Shown in pieces: positions 1 to 6,906 of a DNA stretch of 11,046 nucleotides (its first letter is position 1; the number at the start of each line of letters is the position of its first letter). Source of the DNA: an uncultured Bacteroides sp. (lineage in GTDB: Bacteria; Bacteroidota; Bacteroidia; Bacteroidales; Bacteroidaceae); the NCBI RefSeq assembly GCF_910586915.1, contig NZ_CAJULN010000066.1:1-11046 (forward strand), read 5' to 3'. The translations under genes and the position numbers were made by a program. The notes under the pieces were generated by a model, which worked only from the letters and a program-made list of their open reading frames with translations, was not told where the DNA came from and searched no databases.

Positions 1-225
1 GCAAGTTCAAAGCGACATACCCGCATCACCTTGTATCCGTTGACCGGACGTACACACCAGCTACGCATACATACCGCCCACCCGAAAGGGCTGAACCGCC
101 CCATTCTCGGCGATGAGCTATATGGCAAGAAAGCAGACAGGCTGTATCTACACGCAGAATATATCGAGTTCCGCCACCCTATCTACGAAGATATAATCTG
201 CATACAAAAAGAAGCGGACTTTTAA
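1..225 (+). CDS. RluA-family pseudouridine synthase, C-terminal fragment
   Basis: This is the 3' end of a gene that starts left of the window; frame 1 is open from base 1 to a TAA at 223-225 and gives 74 residues. The segment RITLYPLTGRTHQLRIH is the C-terminal signature of the RluA/RluC/RluD family, and GDELYG and RLYLHA follow in the expected order. Enzymes of this family isomerise specific uridines in rRNA or tRNA to pseudouridine in the cytoplasm. The catalytic aspartate (in the HRLD-type motif) lies upstream and cannot be checked, so which RNA is modified cannot be said. The stop codon overlaps the stop of the convergent MATE gene by two bases, leaving no room for a separate terminator. 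The family call is firm and the subfamily open. Confidence 0.93.
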   Translation, partial: ASSKRHTRITLYPLTGRTHQLRIHTAHPKGLNRPILGDELYGKKADRLYLHAEYIEFRHPIYEDIICIQKEADF

Positions 226-1583
226 ATCGCCACCGCCGCCGTAAGCGCCTGTCGCTTCAATCGCCTGTACACATAGACGAAAGCGGGAACAAGGAAGAGG
301 TCGGCAGCTATCCAAGCCATCGGGTCGCCATAGCACACGGCAAGGAAACCGAAAGCGGGCACCGCATACAGACTGACAAGAACCCGCGCAATCATCTCCG
401 CCACCCCGGAGAACATGGCAAGATTGGTGAAGCCCACCCCTTGAATGGTGTAACGCAAAATACACAATAATCCGAGCGCAGGGAAGAACACACAGGAGAT
501 ATGAAGGAAGAGTTCCGTATCCAACAGTATCTCCGTTTCCGACGGAGACACAAAAATCAGGGCAAAGTACCTGGCTCCCAATATCAGAAGTACGAAAGTA
601 AATGCCGCATAGACTATCATCATCAAGGCACTTGCCTTAATCCCCAGCCAAATGCGTTGCGGTTTGCCGGCACCGTAATTCTGTCCGCTATACGTTGCCA
701 TTGCAATGCCCAGGCTCTCGAATGTACAGATGAAGAACATCTTGATTCGCATTGCCGAAGTAAAGGCAGCCACACAAGCCGTACCCAACGCATTGTTTGC
801 ACTTTGCAGCATGATACTGCCAATGGCGGTAATGGAAAACTGAAGTCCCATAGGCACACCAATATAGAGCAGCGTTTTAGCCAACTTCGACTGAAACCGG
901 CGTTCTTTCGCAGTACTCTGCAAGATAGCAAACTTACGATACATATAAAAATAGCAAAGCACTGCCGAAAGCCCCTGTGAGATAACCGTGGCAATGGCAG
1001 CCCCCGCCACTCCCCAACCAAGCACCAGGATACAGAACAAATCGAGGATTATATTAAGAACCGTAGAGAGCAACAGAAACCAAAACGGTGTCTTGCTGTC
1101 GCCCAATGCACGGATAATACTTGAAAGAAGATTGTAGAAGAACGTAAAAGGCACGCCGATAAAAGTGACCAGCAGATAAGCATACGCTCCTTCAAAAATA
1201 TTCTCCGGCGTGCGCATCATCCGAAGAATATCCGCACAAAAGATACTGGTAACGATAGCAACCGTGACAGACATCCCCAAAGCGAGTTTCAGACTGACGG
1301 ATATATAACTGCGCATCGTACTATAATCTCTCGCTCCGAACTTCTGCGCCACGGGAATACCGAAACCGCCGCAACAACCGTTGCAAAATCCCAAGATGAG
1401 GAATACGACCGACGTGCTGGCTCCTACCGAAGCCAACGCATTAATACCCAAAAACTTTCCAACGATTGCCGCATCGACAAGCGAGTACGTTTGTTGCAGC
1501 AGATTGCCGAGCAAAAGCGGCAGTGTAAATCTTAAAATAAGAGGGAATGCCGGACCTGCCGTCATCTCTTTAGAAATTGCCAT
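222..1583 (-). CDS. MATE family multidrug/Na+ efflux transporter
   Basis: A 453-residue hydrophobic protein of the usual MATE length (about 450 residues, 12 membrane helices). MATE proteins are inner-membrane antiporters that export cationic drugs or other organic compounds using Na+ or H+ gradients. Visible family motifs are QKFGARDY near residues 80-87 in the first half and SGQNYGAGK near 299-307 in the second half, plus the N-terminal stretch RFTLPLLLGNLLQQTY. The ATG at 1583 is chosen over the longer frame opening at a TTG (1619) because a -7 promoter box (1608-1615) lies between them, so a transcript from it could not include the TTG. An ATG at 1565 is a possible shorter start. It lies 56 bp downstream of the GNAT gene on the same strand but seems to have its own promoter. 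The substrate cannot be predicted. Confidence 0.93.
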   Translation of the reverse strand: MAISKEMTAGPAFPLILRFTLPLLLGNLLQQTYSLVDAAIVGKFLGINALASVGASTSVVFLILGFCNGCCGGFGIPVAQKFGARDYSTMRSYISVSLKLALGMSVTVAIVTSIFCADILRMMRTPENIFEGAYAYLLVTFIGVPFTFFYNLLSSIIRALGDSKTPFWFLLLSTVLNIILDLFCILVLGWGVAGAAIATVISQGLSAVLCYFYMYRKFAILQSTAKERRFQSKLAKTLLYIGVPMGLQFSITAIGSIMLQSANNALGTACVAAFTSAMRIKMFFICTFESLGIAMATYSGQNYGAGKPQRIWLGIKASALMMIVYAAFTFVLLILGARYFALIFVSPSETEILLDTELFLHISCVFFPALGLLCILRYTIQGVGFTNLAMFSGVAEMIARVLVSLYAVPAFGFLAVCYGDPMAWIAADLFLVPAFVYVYRRLKRQALTAAVAI

Positions 1584-1607
1584 ACGTCTATGTTCTAAAA
1601 TTGCGCG

Positions 1608-1638
1608 CAAAGATAGCAAAATCTATCAGACGCGGCAA
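1608..1638 (-). promoter_or_regulatory. Bacteroides-type promoter for the MATE gene
   Basis: On the minus strand TATCTTTG (1608-1615) matches the Bacteroidetes -7 consensus TAnnTTTG. A TTG (1636-1638) lies 20 bp upstream, as expected for the -33 element. The start of transcription would fall near 1600-1604, giving a leader of about 20 nt before the ATG at 1583. The -33 half lies over the extreme 3' side of the GNAT gene. Confidence 0.6.
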
Positions 1639-1639
1639 C

Positions 1640-1906
1640 TTATCCGCACATTTCGGGATGCCTCTCCAGCCAGCGCACCGCAAACGAACAGGTCGCTTTC
1701 GGCTTCATCCCGTTGGCAAGGGCATATTCGTAGGCAGCCTTCACCAATGCGGCAGCCACCCCTCGCCCTTCTATCGGACGGGGCACAATCGTGTGGATGA
1801 TGTCAAGCGAATCACCCAACAGGCGATATTGTACAAAGGCAGTACGCCCGTCTACTTCTGTTTTGAACAAATACTGTTCGGGTTGATGAATAATTTTATA
1901 ATCCAT
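1640..1906 (-). CDS. Small GNAT-fold N-acetyltransferase (Acetyltransf_CG / YjdJ-like)
   Basis: An 88-residue protein resembling the short GNAT-fold family typified by E. coli YjdJ and human NATD1. The acetyl-CoA-binding turn is seen as EGRGVAAALV (about residues 46-55), followed by a helix and by the family's C-terminal block TCSF (72-75) and RHPE (82-85), with the conserved cysteine at 73. Family length is about 90-100 residues, so it appears complete. The substrate of this family is not established; an acetyltransferase role on a small molecule or protein amine is inferred from the fold. The ATG at 1906 is the only good start and has an AT-rich upstream region without a Shine-Dalgarno sequence, normal for Bacteroides. 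No consensus -7 box was found upstream. It is divergent from the lytic transglycosylase gene. Confidence 0.85.
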   Translation of the reverse strand: MDYKIIHQPEQYLFKTEVDGRTAFVQYRLLGDSLDIIHTIVPRPIEGRGVAAALVKAAYEYALANGMKPKATCSFAVRWLERHPEMCG

Positions 1907-1922
1907 AAGCTATTTTTTAAAT

Positions 1923-1938
1923 TGTATCACCGGATACA
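1923..1938. repeat. Short inverted repeat upstream of the GNAT gene
   Basis: TGTATC and GATACA (6-bp perfect arms, 4-base loop ACCG) lie 17 bp before the GNAT start in the divergent intergenic region. It could be a small hairpin in the 5' leader or a regulator half-site pair. It is short enough to occur by chance. Confidence 0.3.
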
Positions 1939-1970
1939 TTCAAAAAACGCATAAAATGCAGGAAAAGTTC

Positions 1971-2000
1971 TTTGTGAAACACAAAATGAGGTTATCTTTG
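1971..2000 (+). promoter_or_regulatory. Bacteroides-type promoter for the lytic transglycosylase operon
   Basis: TTTG (1971-1974) is followed after 18 bp by TATCTTTG (1993-2000), a perfect TAnnTTTG -7 box. Transcription would begin near 2005, giving a leader of about 40 nt before the ATG at 2044. It is the only convincing plus-strand promoter seen upstream of the three genes ending at 6466. Confidence 0.75.
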
Positions 2001-2043
2001 CACAATAAGTCTGACTACTGAATAAATAAGAGAATAAAACGAG

Positions 2044-3024
2044 ATGAAAAAACAAACGAAAATCAACTATATCCTCACTTTTATATTGGTGTTCTGCATA
2101 GGTGCCACCCTCCCCGTCCTGATAGGCAGCAGCCAAGTGAACGAACCCCATTCGGTAAAGTCGGAAGTGCCTTATTGCGTCACCCCTCCTACCGTGCCTT
2201 CACAGGTTGTCTTTGACGGAACCGCCATCGACCTTCGCCGCTACGACCGCCGCGAACGGATGGATCGCGAAATGATGGCTTTCACCTATATGCACTCCAC
2301 AACCATGCTTCTGATAAAACGTGCCAACCGCTATTTCCCCATCGTAGAACCGATATTGAAAGCAAACGGTATCCCCGACGATTTCAAATATCTGATGGTG
2401 ATTGAAAGCAACCTGAACACCATCGCACGCTCCCCCGCCGGAGCAGCCGGACTGTGGCAGTTCATGCCCGCCACCGGACGGGAATTCGGACTGGAAGTGA
2501 ACGACAACGTGGACGAACGCTACCATATAGAAAAAGCAACCGTCGCCGCCTGCAAGTACTTCAAACAAGCGTATGCCAAATATGGCGACTGGATGGCAGT
2601 ATCCGCCGCTTACAACGCCGGACAGGCACGCATCTCCTCGCAACTCGAAAAGCAGTTGGCAAGCCATGCGATGGACTTGTGGCTGGTGGAAGAGACATCG
2701 CGCTATATGTTCCGCCTGCTGGCCGTCAAGGAGATACTCAGCAACCCGCAACGTTACGGATTCTTGCTGAAAAGAGAACATCTCTACCCTGCCATCCCCT
2801 ACAAGGAGGTGACTGTGAATACCTCCATCGCCAACCTAAGTGAGTTTGCCAAGCAGCAGGGAATCGGCTATGCACAACTCCGCGACGCCAACCCGTGGCT
2901 GCGCGATACCTCGCTGAAAAACAACAGTGGAAAGACATATGTCTTGCGCATACCTACGAAAGAAGGGATGTATTACGAGCCGAAGAACACCATTGTCCAC
3001 AACAAAAACTGGGTGATAGACTAA
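2044..3024 (+). CDS. Membrane-anchored lytic transglycosylase, MltD-like (SLT family 1)
   Basis: A 326-residue protein expected to cleave peptidoglycan between MurNAc and GlcNAc, leaving 1,6-anhydro-MurNAc ends, in the periplasm. Residues 9-28 form a hydrophobic signal or signal anchor; the cysteine at 18 lacks a proper lipobox, so lipoprotein status is not supported. The SLT domain spans about 95-200: the catalytic glutamate is E121 in VIESNL, followed by AGAAGLWQFMPATG (132-145) and AAYNAGQARI (188-197), all in the order seen in MltD-type enzymes. The C-terminal part (about 255-305, with NTSIANLSEFAK and NPWLR) resembles the degenerate LysM-like tail of this group. Gaps to the next two genes are 19 and 33 bp, suggesting co-transcription. 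Family assignment is firm; its specific role in wall growth or turnover is not determined. Confidence 0.92.
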   Translation: MKKQTKINYILTFILVFCIGATLPVLIGSSQVNEPHSVKSEVPYCVTPPTVPSQVVFDGTAIDLRRYDRRERMDREMMAFTYMHSTTMLLIKRANRYFPIVEPILKANGIPDDFKYLMVIESNLNTIARSPAGAAGLWQFMPATGREFGLEVNDNVDERYHIEKATVAACKYFKQAYAKYGDWMAVSAAYNAGQARISSQLEKQLASHAMDLWLVEETSRYMFRLLAVKEILSNPQRYGFLLKREHLYPAIPYKEVTVNTSIANLSEFAKQQGIGYAQLRDANPWLRDTSLKNNSGKTYVLRIPTKEGMYYEPKNTIVHNKNWVID

Positions 3025-3043
3025 TCCCTACACACGTTTCCTC

Positions 3044-3931
3044 ATGAAACTGAAAGAAAGAATCCACCGCTTTATGCATGACGAGCAACTGAAACGGAAG
3101 TTATACGTCATCATCTTCGAATCGGACACCCCTGCCGGGAAACGGTTTGACGTGGTTCTTATTGGGTGCATCCTGGTCAGCGTGCTGCTTGTCATCATCG
3201 AAAGCCTGAAAGGACTTCCTCCGTATCTGACAACTCCGTTCGTCGTGCTTGAATATCTTTTCACCGCTTTCTTTACATTCGAGTATCTGACCCGAATCTA
3301 CTGCTCGCCCCGTCCGAGAAAATACGTTCTCAGTTTCTTCGGCATTGTCGACCTGCTGGCAACGCTGCCCCTTTACATCGGACTGCTTTTCCCCGGAGCA
3401 CGTTACCTGCTCATCATACGTACCTTCCGGCTGATACGTGTGTTTCGTGTATTCAAGCTCTTCCACTTCCTCAACGAAGGCGAACGGCTGCTTACCGCCC
3501 TGCACGAAAGCAGTAAAAAGATTGCAGTGTTCTTCTTGTTTGTCGTTATCCTGGTGACTTCCATCGGGACACTGATGTACATGATTGAAGGCACACAGCC
3601 CGATACCGAATTCAACAACATACCGAACAGCATCTATTGGGCCATCGTCACCATGACCACTGTAGGATACGGAGACATCACTCCCGCCACCGGCTTCGGA
3701 CGCTTTCTCTCCGCCTGCGTGATGCTCATCGGTTACACCATCATCGCCGTGCCCACCGGCATTGTTTCGGCGTCAATGATGAAAGACTACAAGCAGAAAC
3801 AAAAGAAGAAGTGCCCGCACTGCCACCGCTCCGGACACGCAGAAAACGCCGCATACTGCAAATACTGCGGCAGCCGTCTCTCCTCCTCCGAATCCGCCGA
3901 AGGGGAAAACAACCTACAGGATTCGGAATAA
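3044..3931 (+). CDS. Voltage-gated-type potassium channel with C-terminal zinc ribbon
   Basis: A 295-residue six-helix ion channel. Helices S1 to S3 lie at about 35-53, 67-85 and 97-115. S4 (122-142) carries basic residues every third position (R126, R129, R132, R135, K138), the pattern of a voltage sensor; E80 in S2 and D103 in S3 are acidic partners as in Kv channels. S5 is about 159-183, the pore contains the K+ filter TVGYGD (206-211), and S6 is about 221-246. After a lysine-rich linker comes a zinc-ribbon-like module with CPHC (257-260) and CKYC (272-275), in place of the cyclic-nucleotide or RCK domains common in other channels. It should form an inner-membrane tetramer conducting K+. 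The ATG at 3044 lies 19 bp after the transglycosylase stop. No promoter is visible in that gap. Confidence 0.93.
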   Translation: MKLKERIHRFMHDEQLKRKLYVIIFESDTPAGKRFDVVLIGCILVSVLLVIIESLKGLPPYLTTPFVVLEYLFTAFFTFEYLTRIYCSPRPRKYVLSFFGIVDLLATLPLYIGLLFPGARYLLIIRTFRLIRVFRVFKLFHFLNEGERLLTALHESSKKIAVFFLFVVILVTSIGTLMYMIEGTQPDTEFNNIPNSIYWAIVTMTTVGYGDITPATGFGRFLSACVMLIGYTIIAVPTGIVSASMMKDYKQKQKKKCPHCHRSGHAENAAYCKYCGSRLSSSESAEGENNLQDSE

Positions 3932-3964
3932 AAGTAAACAACAATCTTTACCCCATATATATGT

Positions 3965-6466
3965 ATGAAAAAACATTTTAAAATCGCAGCAGCTCTCTTG
4001 ATAGCTGTACCCGCCTTGGCCATTGCGCAAGTGCGTACCCAACAAACCTTTGAAAAGGGATGGAAGTTTACCCGCGAAGACAGCAAAGACTTCGGCAGAA
4101 AAGAGTATGACGACGCCAAATGGCAAGCAGTCAACGTTCCGCACGACTGGGCTATCTACGGGCCTTTCAGTATCGAGAACGACAAACAGAATGTAGCCAT
4201 CACCCAAGACGGACAGAAGGAAGCGATGGAACACGCCGGACGTACGGGCGGACTTCCCTTCGTCGGAGTGGGCTGGTATCGGCTCAACTTCGAAGCACCG
4301 GGATTCTCCTCGGGCAAGAAAGCAACCCTTATCATCGACGGCGCCATGAGCCATCCGCGCGTTTACATCAACGGACAGGAAGCGGGTTACTGGCACTATG
4401 GCTACAACTCCTTCTGCATCGACGCCACTCCTTATCTGAAAGCGGACGAACAGAACACACTCGCCATCCGCCTGGAGAACGAAACCGAATCCTCGCGCTG
4501 GTATCCGGGTGCGGGACTCTACCGGAACGTGCACTTAGTGATTAACGAAGACGCCCACATCCCCACGTGGGGAACCCAACTGACCACGCCCGTGGTGAAG
4601 AAGGAGTTTGCCAAAGTAAACTTGAAAACCAGTCTCGAAATCCCTTCCGGCAAATCTTTGACTGACTACCGCATCGTGACCGAGCTGACTGCTCCCGACG
4701 GTAAAGTGGTAGCCGCCAACGAAAAGAGAGGTACGAAGTATGACGGAAAAGTCTTTGAGCAGGATTTCGTGGTAGACGCTCCTCTCTTGTGGTCGCCCGA
4801 CTCGCCTTCACTTTATGCCGCCGTATCCAAAGTGTACGAAGGAAACACGCTGAAGGACGAATACACCACGACTTTCGGTATCCGCTCCATCGAAATCATC
4901 CCGAACAAAGGATTTTACCTGAACGGCGAACGCACCGTATTCAAAGGTGTCTGCAACCACCACGACTTAGGTCCTTTGGGTGGTATCGCCAACGAAGCCG
5001 GTATCCGTCGCCAAATACGTATCCTGAAAGACATGGGCTGCAACGCCATCCGTACTTCGCACAATATGCCTGCCCCCGAACTGATTCGCGCCTGCGACGA
5101 AATGGGTATGATGGTAATGGCGGAATCGTTCGACGAATGGAAGAGCGCCAAGTTGCAGAACGGTTACCATAAGATTTTCGACGAATGGGCGGAGAGAGAC
5201 TTGGTGAACCTGATTCATCAGTTCCGTAACAATCCGAGTGTAGTAATGTGGTGCATCGGCAACGAAGTACCCGACCAATGGAACGGCAACCGCGGCCCGA
5301 AACTCTCGCGATTCCTGCAAGACATCTGCCATCGCGAAGACCCCACGCGTCCCGTCACTCAAGGAATGGATGCTCCGGACGCCGTGGTCAACAACAATAT
5401 GGCTGCCGTGATGGACGTGGCAGGATTCAACTACCGCCCGCACAAATATCAGGAAAACTACAAGAAACTGCCGCAACAGATTATTTTAGGTAGCGAGACG
5501 GCTTCTACTGTCAGCTCGCGCGGTGTTTACAAACTGCCCGTAGCGCGCCGCTCGATGCAGAAATATCCCGACCATCAGGCCTCTTCGTACGATGTGGAAC
5601 ACTGTGGATGGTCTAACTTGCCCGAAGACGACTTCATCCAGCACGAAGACCTTCCCTACTGCATCGGCGAATTTGTATGGACCGGTTTCGACTATCTCGG
5701 CGAACCTACCCCGTATTATACCGATTGGCCCAGCCACTCCTCGCTGTTCGGTATCATCGACCTTGCCGGACTGCCGAAAGACCGCTATTATCTCTATCGC
5801 AGCCATTGGAACAAAAACGCAGAGACCCTCCACATCCTGCCCCACTGGAATTGGAAAGGACACGAAGGCGAGGTAGTGCCTGTCTTTGTCTACACCAACC
5901 ACCCGTCTGCCGAACTGTTTATCAACGGCAAGAGCCAGGGTAAACGCACGAAAGACCTCTCCGTAACAATTGACAATAGCGCCGACTCCACCTCTACCGC
6001 CAATCTGAAACGCCAGCAACGCTATCGTCTGATGTGGATGGATACAAAATACGAACCGGGCACGGTGAAAGTGGTGGCTTACGACAAAAACGGAAAGGCT
6101 GTAGCCGAAAAAGAGATTCACACGGCCGGAAAGCCGCACCACATCGAACTGATTCCCGACCGTACACAGATTAAAGCCGATGGCAAAGACCTGTCGTTTG
6201 TCACAGTGAGAGTAGTCGACAAAGCGGGCAACCTCTGTCCGTTGGCCGACAATGTTATCAGCTTCAAAGTGAAAGGTGCGGGAAGCTACCGTGCAGGAGC
6301 CAACGGAAATCCGGCTTCGCTCGAATCGTTCCAAACTCCGAAAATGAAAGTATTTAACGGTATGATGACAGCAATCGTCTCTTCTTCGGAAAAGCCGGGA
6401 AAAATCACACTGGAAGCTACCGGAAAGGGATTGACGAAAGGCGTGCTGGAGATTGAAAGCAAATGA
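3965..6466 (+). CDS. Secreted GH2 glycoside hydrolase, probable beta-galactosidase, with DUF4982
   Basis: An 833-residue exported enzyme. A signal peptide (residues 1-21) ends at a likely signal peptidase I site AIA/Q, with no lipobox, so it is probably periplasmic. Domains in order: GH2 sugar-binding jelly roll (about 27-195, with VPHDW and VGWYR), immunoglobulin-like domain (about 205-308), TIM barrel (about 310-610), DUF4982 (about 630-695) and a C-terminal Ig-like GH2 domain 5 (about 725-830). The acid/base is E434 in CIGNE. The nucleophile is probably E511 in GSETAS, 77 residues later, close to the spacing in LacZ (461 and 537). GEFVWTGFDYLGE (568-580) matches the conserved barrel end. 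Architecture favours beta-galactosidase, but GH2 also covers glucuronidase and other activities. No SusC/SusD pair or regulator is adjacent, so this is not a typical polysaccharide utilisation locus. Confidence 0.92.
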   Translation: MKKHFKIAAALLIAVPALAIAQVRTQQTFEKGWKFTREDSKDFGRKEYDDAKWQAVNVPHDWAIYGPFSIENDKQNVAITQDGQKEAMEHAGRTGGLPFVGVGWYRLNFEAPGFSSGKKATLIIDGAMSHPRVYINGQEAGYWHYGYNSFCIDATPYLKADEQNTLAIRLENETESSRWYPGAGLYRNVHLVINEDAHIPTWGTQLTTPVVKKEFAKVNLKTSLEIPSGKSLTDYRIVTELTAPDGKVVAANEKRGTKYDGKVFEQDFVVDAPLLWSPDSPSLYAAVSKVYEGNTLKDEYTTTFGIRSIEIIPNKGFYLNGERTVFKGVCNHHDLGPLGGIANEAGIRRQIRILKDMGCNAIRTSHNMPAPELIRACDEMGMMVMAESFDEWKSAKLQNGYHKIFDEWAERDLVNLIHQFRNNPSVVMWCIGNEVPDQWNGNRGPKLSRFLQDICHREDPTRPVTQGMDAPDAVVNNNMAAVMDVAGFNYRPHKYQENYKKLPQQIILGSETASTVSSRGVYKLPVARRSMQKYPDHQASSYDVEHCGWSNLPEDDFIQHEDLPYCIGEFVWTGFDYLGEPTPYYTDWPSHSSLFGIIDLAGLPKDRYYLYRSHWNKNAETLHILPHWNWKGHEGEVVPVFVYTNHPSAELFINGKSQGKRTKDLSVTIDNSADSTSTANLKRQQRYRLMWMDTKYEPGTVKVVAYDKNGKAVAEKEIHTAGKPHHIELIPDRTQIKADGKDLSFVTVRVVDKAGNLCPLADNVISFKVKGAGSYRAGANGNPASLESFQTPKMKVFNGMMTAIVSSSEKPGKITLEATGKGLTKGVLEIESK

Positions 6467-6494
6467 TAAAGGAAATCTCCTAAAAAAACATATG

Positions 6495-6536
6495 ATAACC
6501 GTAGACGTAGCATAGCGAAATCTACGGTTATTTTTT
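6495..6536 (+). terminator. Intrinsic terminator after the GH2 gene
   Basis: An 11-bp perfect stem (ATAACCGTAGA at 6495-6505, TCTACGGTTAT at 6521-6531) with a 15-base loop is followed by a run of six T (6531-6536). It lies 28 bp after the GH2 stop and should end the transcription unit that begins near 2005. Confidence 0.85.
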
Positions 6537-6555
6537 ATAGAAACTTCTATAAAAA
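6532..6555. repeat. AT-rich near-palindrome overlapping the terminator T-tract
   Basis: Arms TTTTTATAGAA (6532-6542) and TTCTATAAAAA (6545-6555) are perfect 11-bp complements around a 2-base centre. It overlaps the T-run of the preceding terminator and is followed by TATTTTTC. It may be a weak back-up terminator or simply an AT-rich palindrome. Confidence 0.45.
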
Positions 6556-6906
6556 TATTTTTCTACAATATAGCAAACACTAAAACGGAAAACATTCTTT
6601 GGAGGATGCTTACGTTCAGTCTATCGGTTAGCAGAGAATTGCCTAAGATTTAATTTTCCGTTGCCTACAGACTAACGGTCGGAATGCATAAATTTATTCG
6701 TCTGACTATAGTTGAACTTGCGTCTGACTGTAGTGTTTCTTTCGTCTGACTATAGTCAGACGAAAAGACCACTATAGTCAGACGAATAAATTTTAGTAAG
6801 AAAACCGACAGACATTCGCATGGCAGCCGACAGGCCATCGCAGGAAAAAGATTAGTTTTATATGAGGTTCATGCGTGTGTATGCAACGTTTTCGTTAAGT
6901 GACACG
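6537..6906. other. Long non-coding convergent intergenic region
   Basis: About 370 bp between the GH2 gene and the convergent DUF4130 gene hold no credible gene; the open frames are 16-21 codons or antisense to the DUF4130 gene. The region contains the AT-rich near-palindrome, a widely spaced 9-bp inverted repeat (AACGGAAAA 6584-6592, TTTTCCGTT 6654-6662), the phased palindromic repeat cluster at 6690-6793, and related CTRTCGG-type motifs on both sides of that cluster. No Bacteroides promoter consensus was found in it. Confidence 0.6.
6690..6793. repeat. Phased palindromic repeat cluster (14-bp unit, 22-bp period)
   Basis: The unit CGTCTGACTATAGT occurs on the plus strand at 6699-6712, 6721-6734 (one change, A to G) and 6743-6756, starts exactly 22 bp apart. 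It occurs on the minus strand at 6749-6762 and 6771-6784, again 22 bp apart, always with 8-base spacers. Two units overlap head to head to make a perfect 26-bp palindrome (6740-6765). The outermost units extend with an AT-rich flank into a perfect 23-bp inverted repeat (6690-6712 against 6771-6793). All this is read directly from the sequence. It lies between two convergent 3' ends, which favours a REP-like extragenic element or transcript-end structure over an operator. Function is unknown. Confidence 0.85.

Noticed and set aside
1584..1619. TTG at 1619 as the MATE start (12 extra residues)
   Set aside because: The -7 box at 1608-1615 lies downstream of it, and the ATG at 1583 gives the usual MATE length.
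2077..2110. Lipoprotein signal in the lytic transglycosylase
   Set aside because: The cysteine at residue 18 is preceded by LVF, which does not fit the lipobox pattern; a signal anchor is the simpler reading.
5486..6334. A 282-codon minus-strand open frame
   Set aside because: Antisense shadow inside the GH2 gene, with composition expected of a complementary frame and no family features.
3965..6466. GH2 gene as part of a polysaccharide utilisation locus
   Set aside because: No SusC/SusD-like genes, hybrid two-component regulator or anti-sigma factor lie within the window; the neighbours are a channel and a transglycosylase.
6684..6749. A 21-codon frame running through the repeat cluster
   Set aside because: The 22-bp period shifts the reading frame at each repeat, so the repeats are not built as protein repeats; no promoter or homology.
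6699..6784. The regularly spaced repeats as a small CRISPR array
   Set aside because: Units are 14 bp with 8-base spacers, occur in both orientations and overlap in a palindrome; no cas gene is present.
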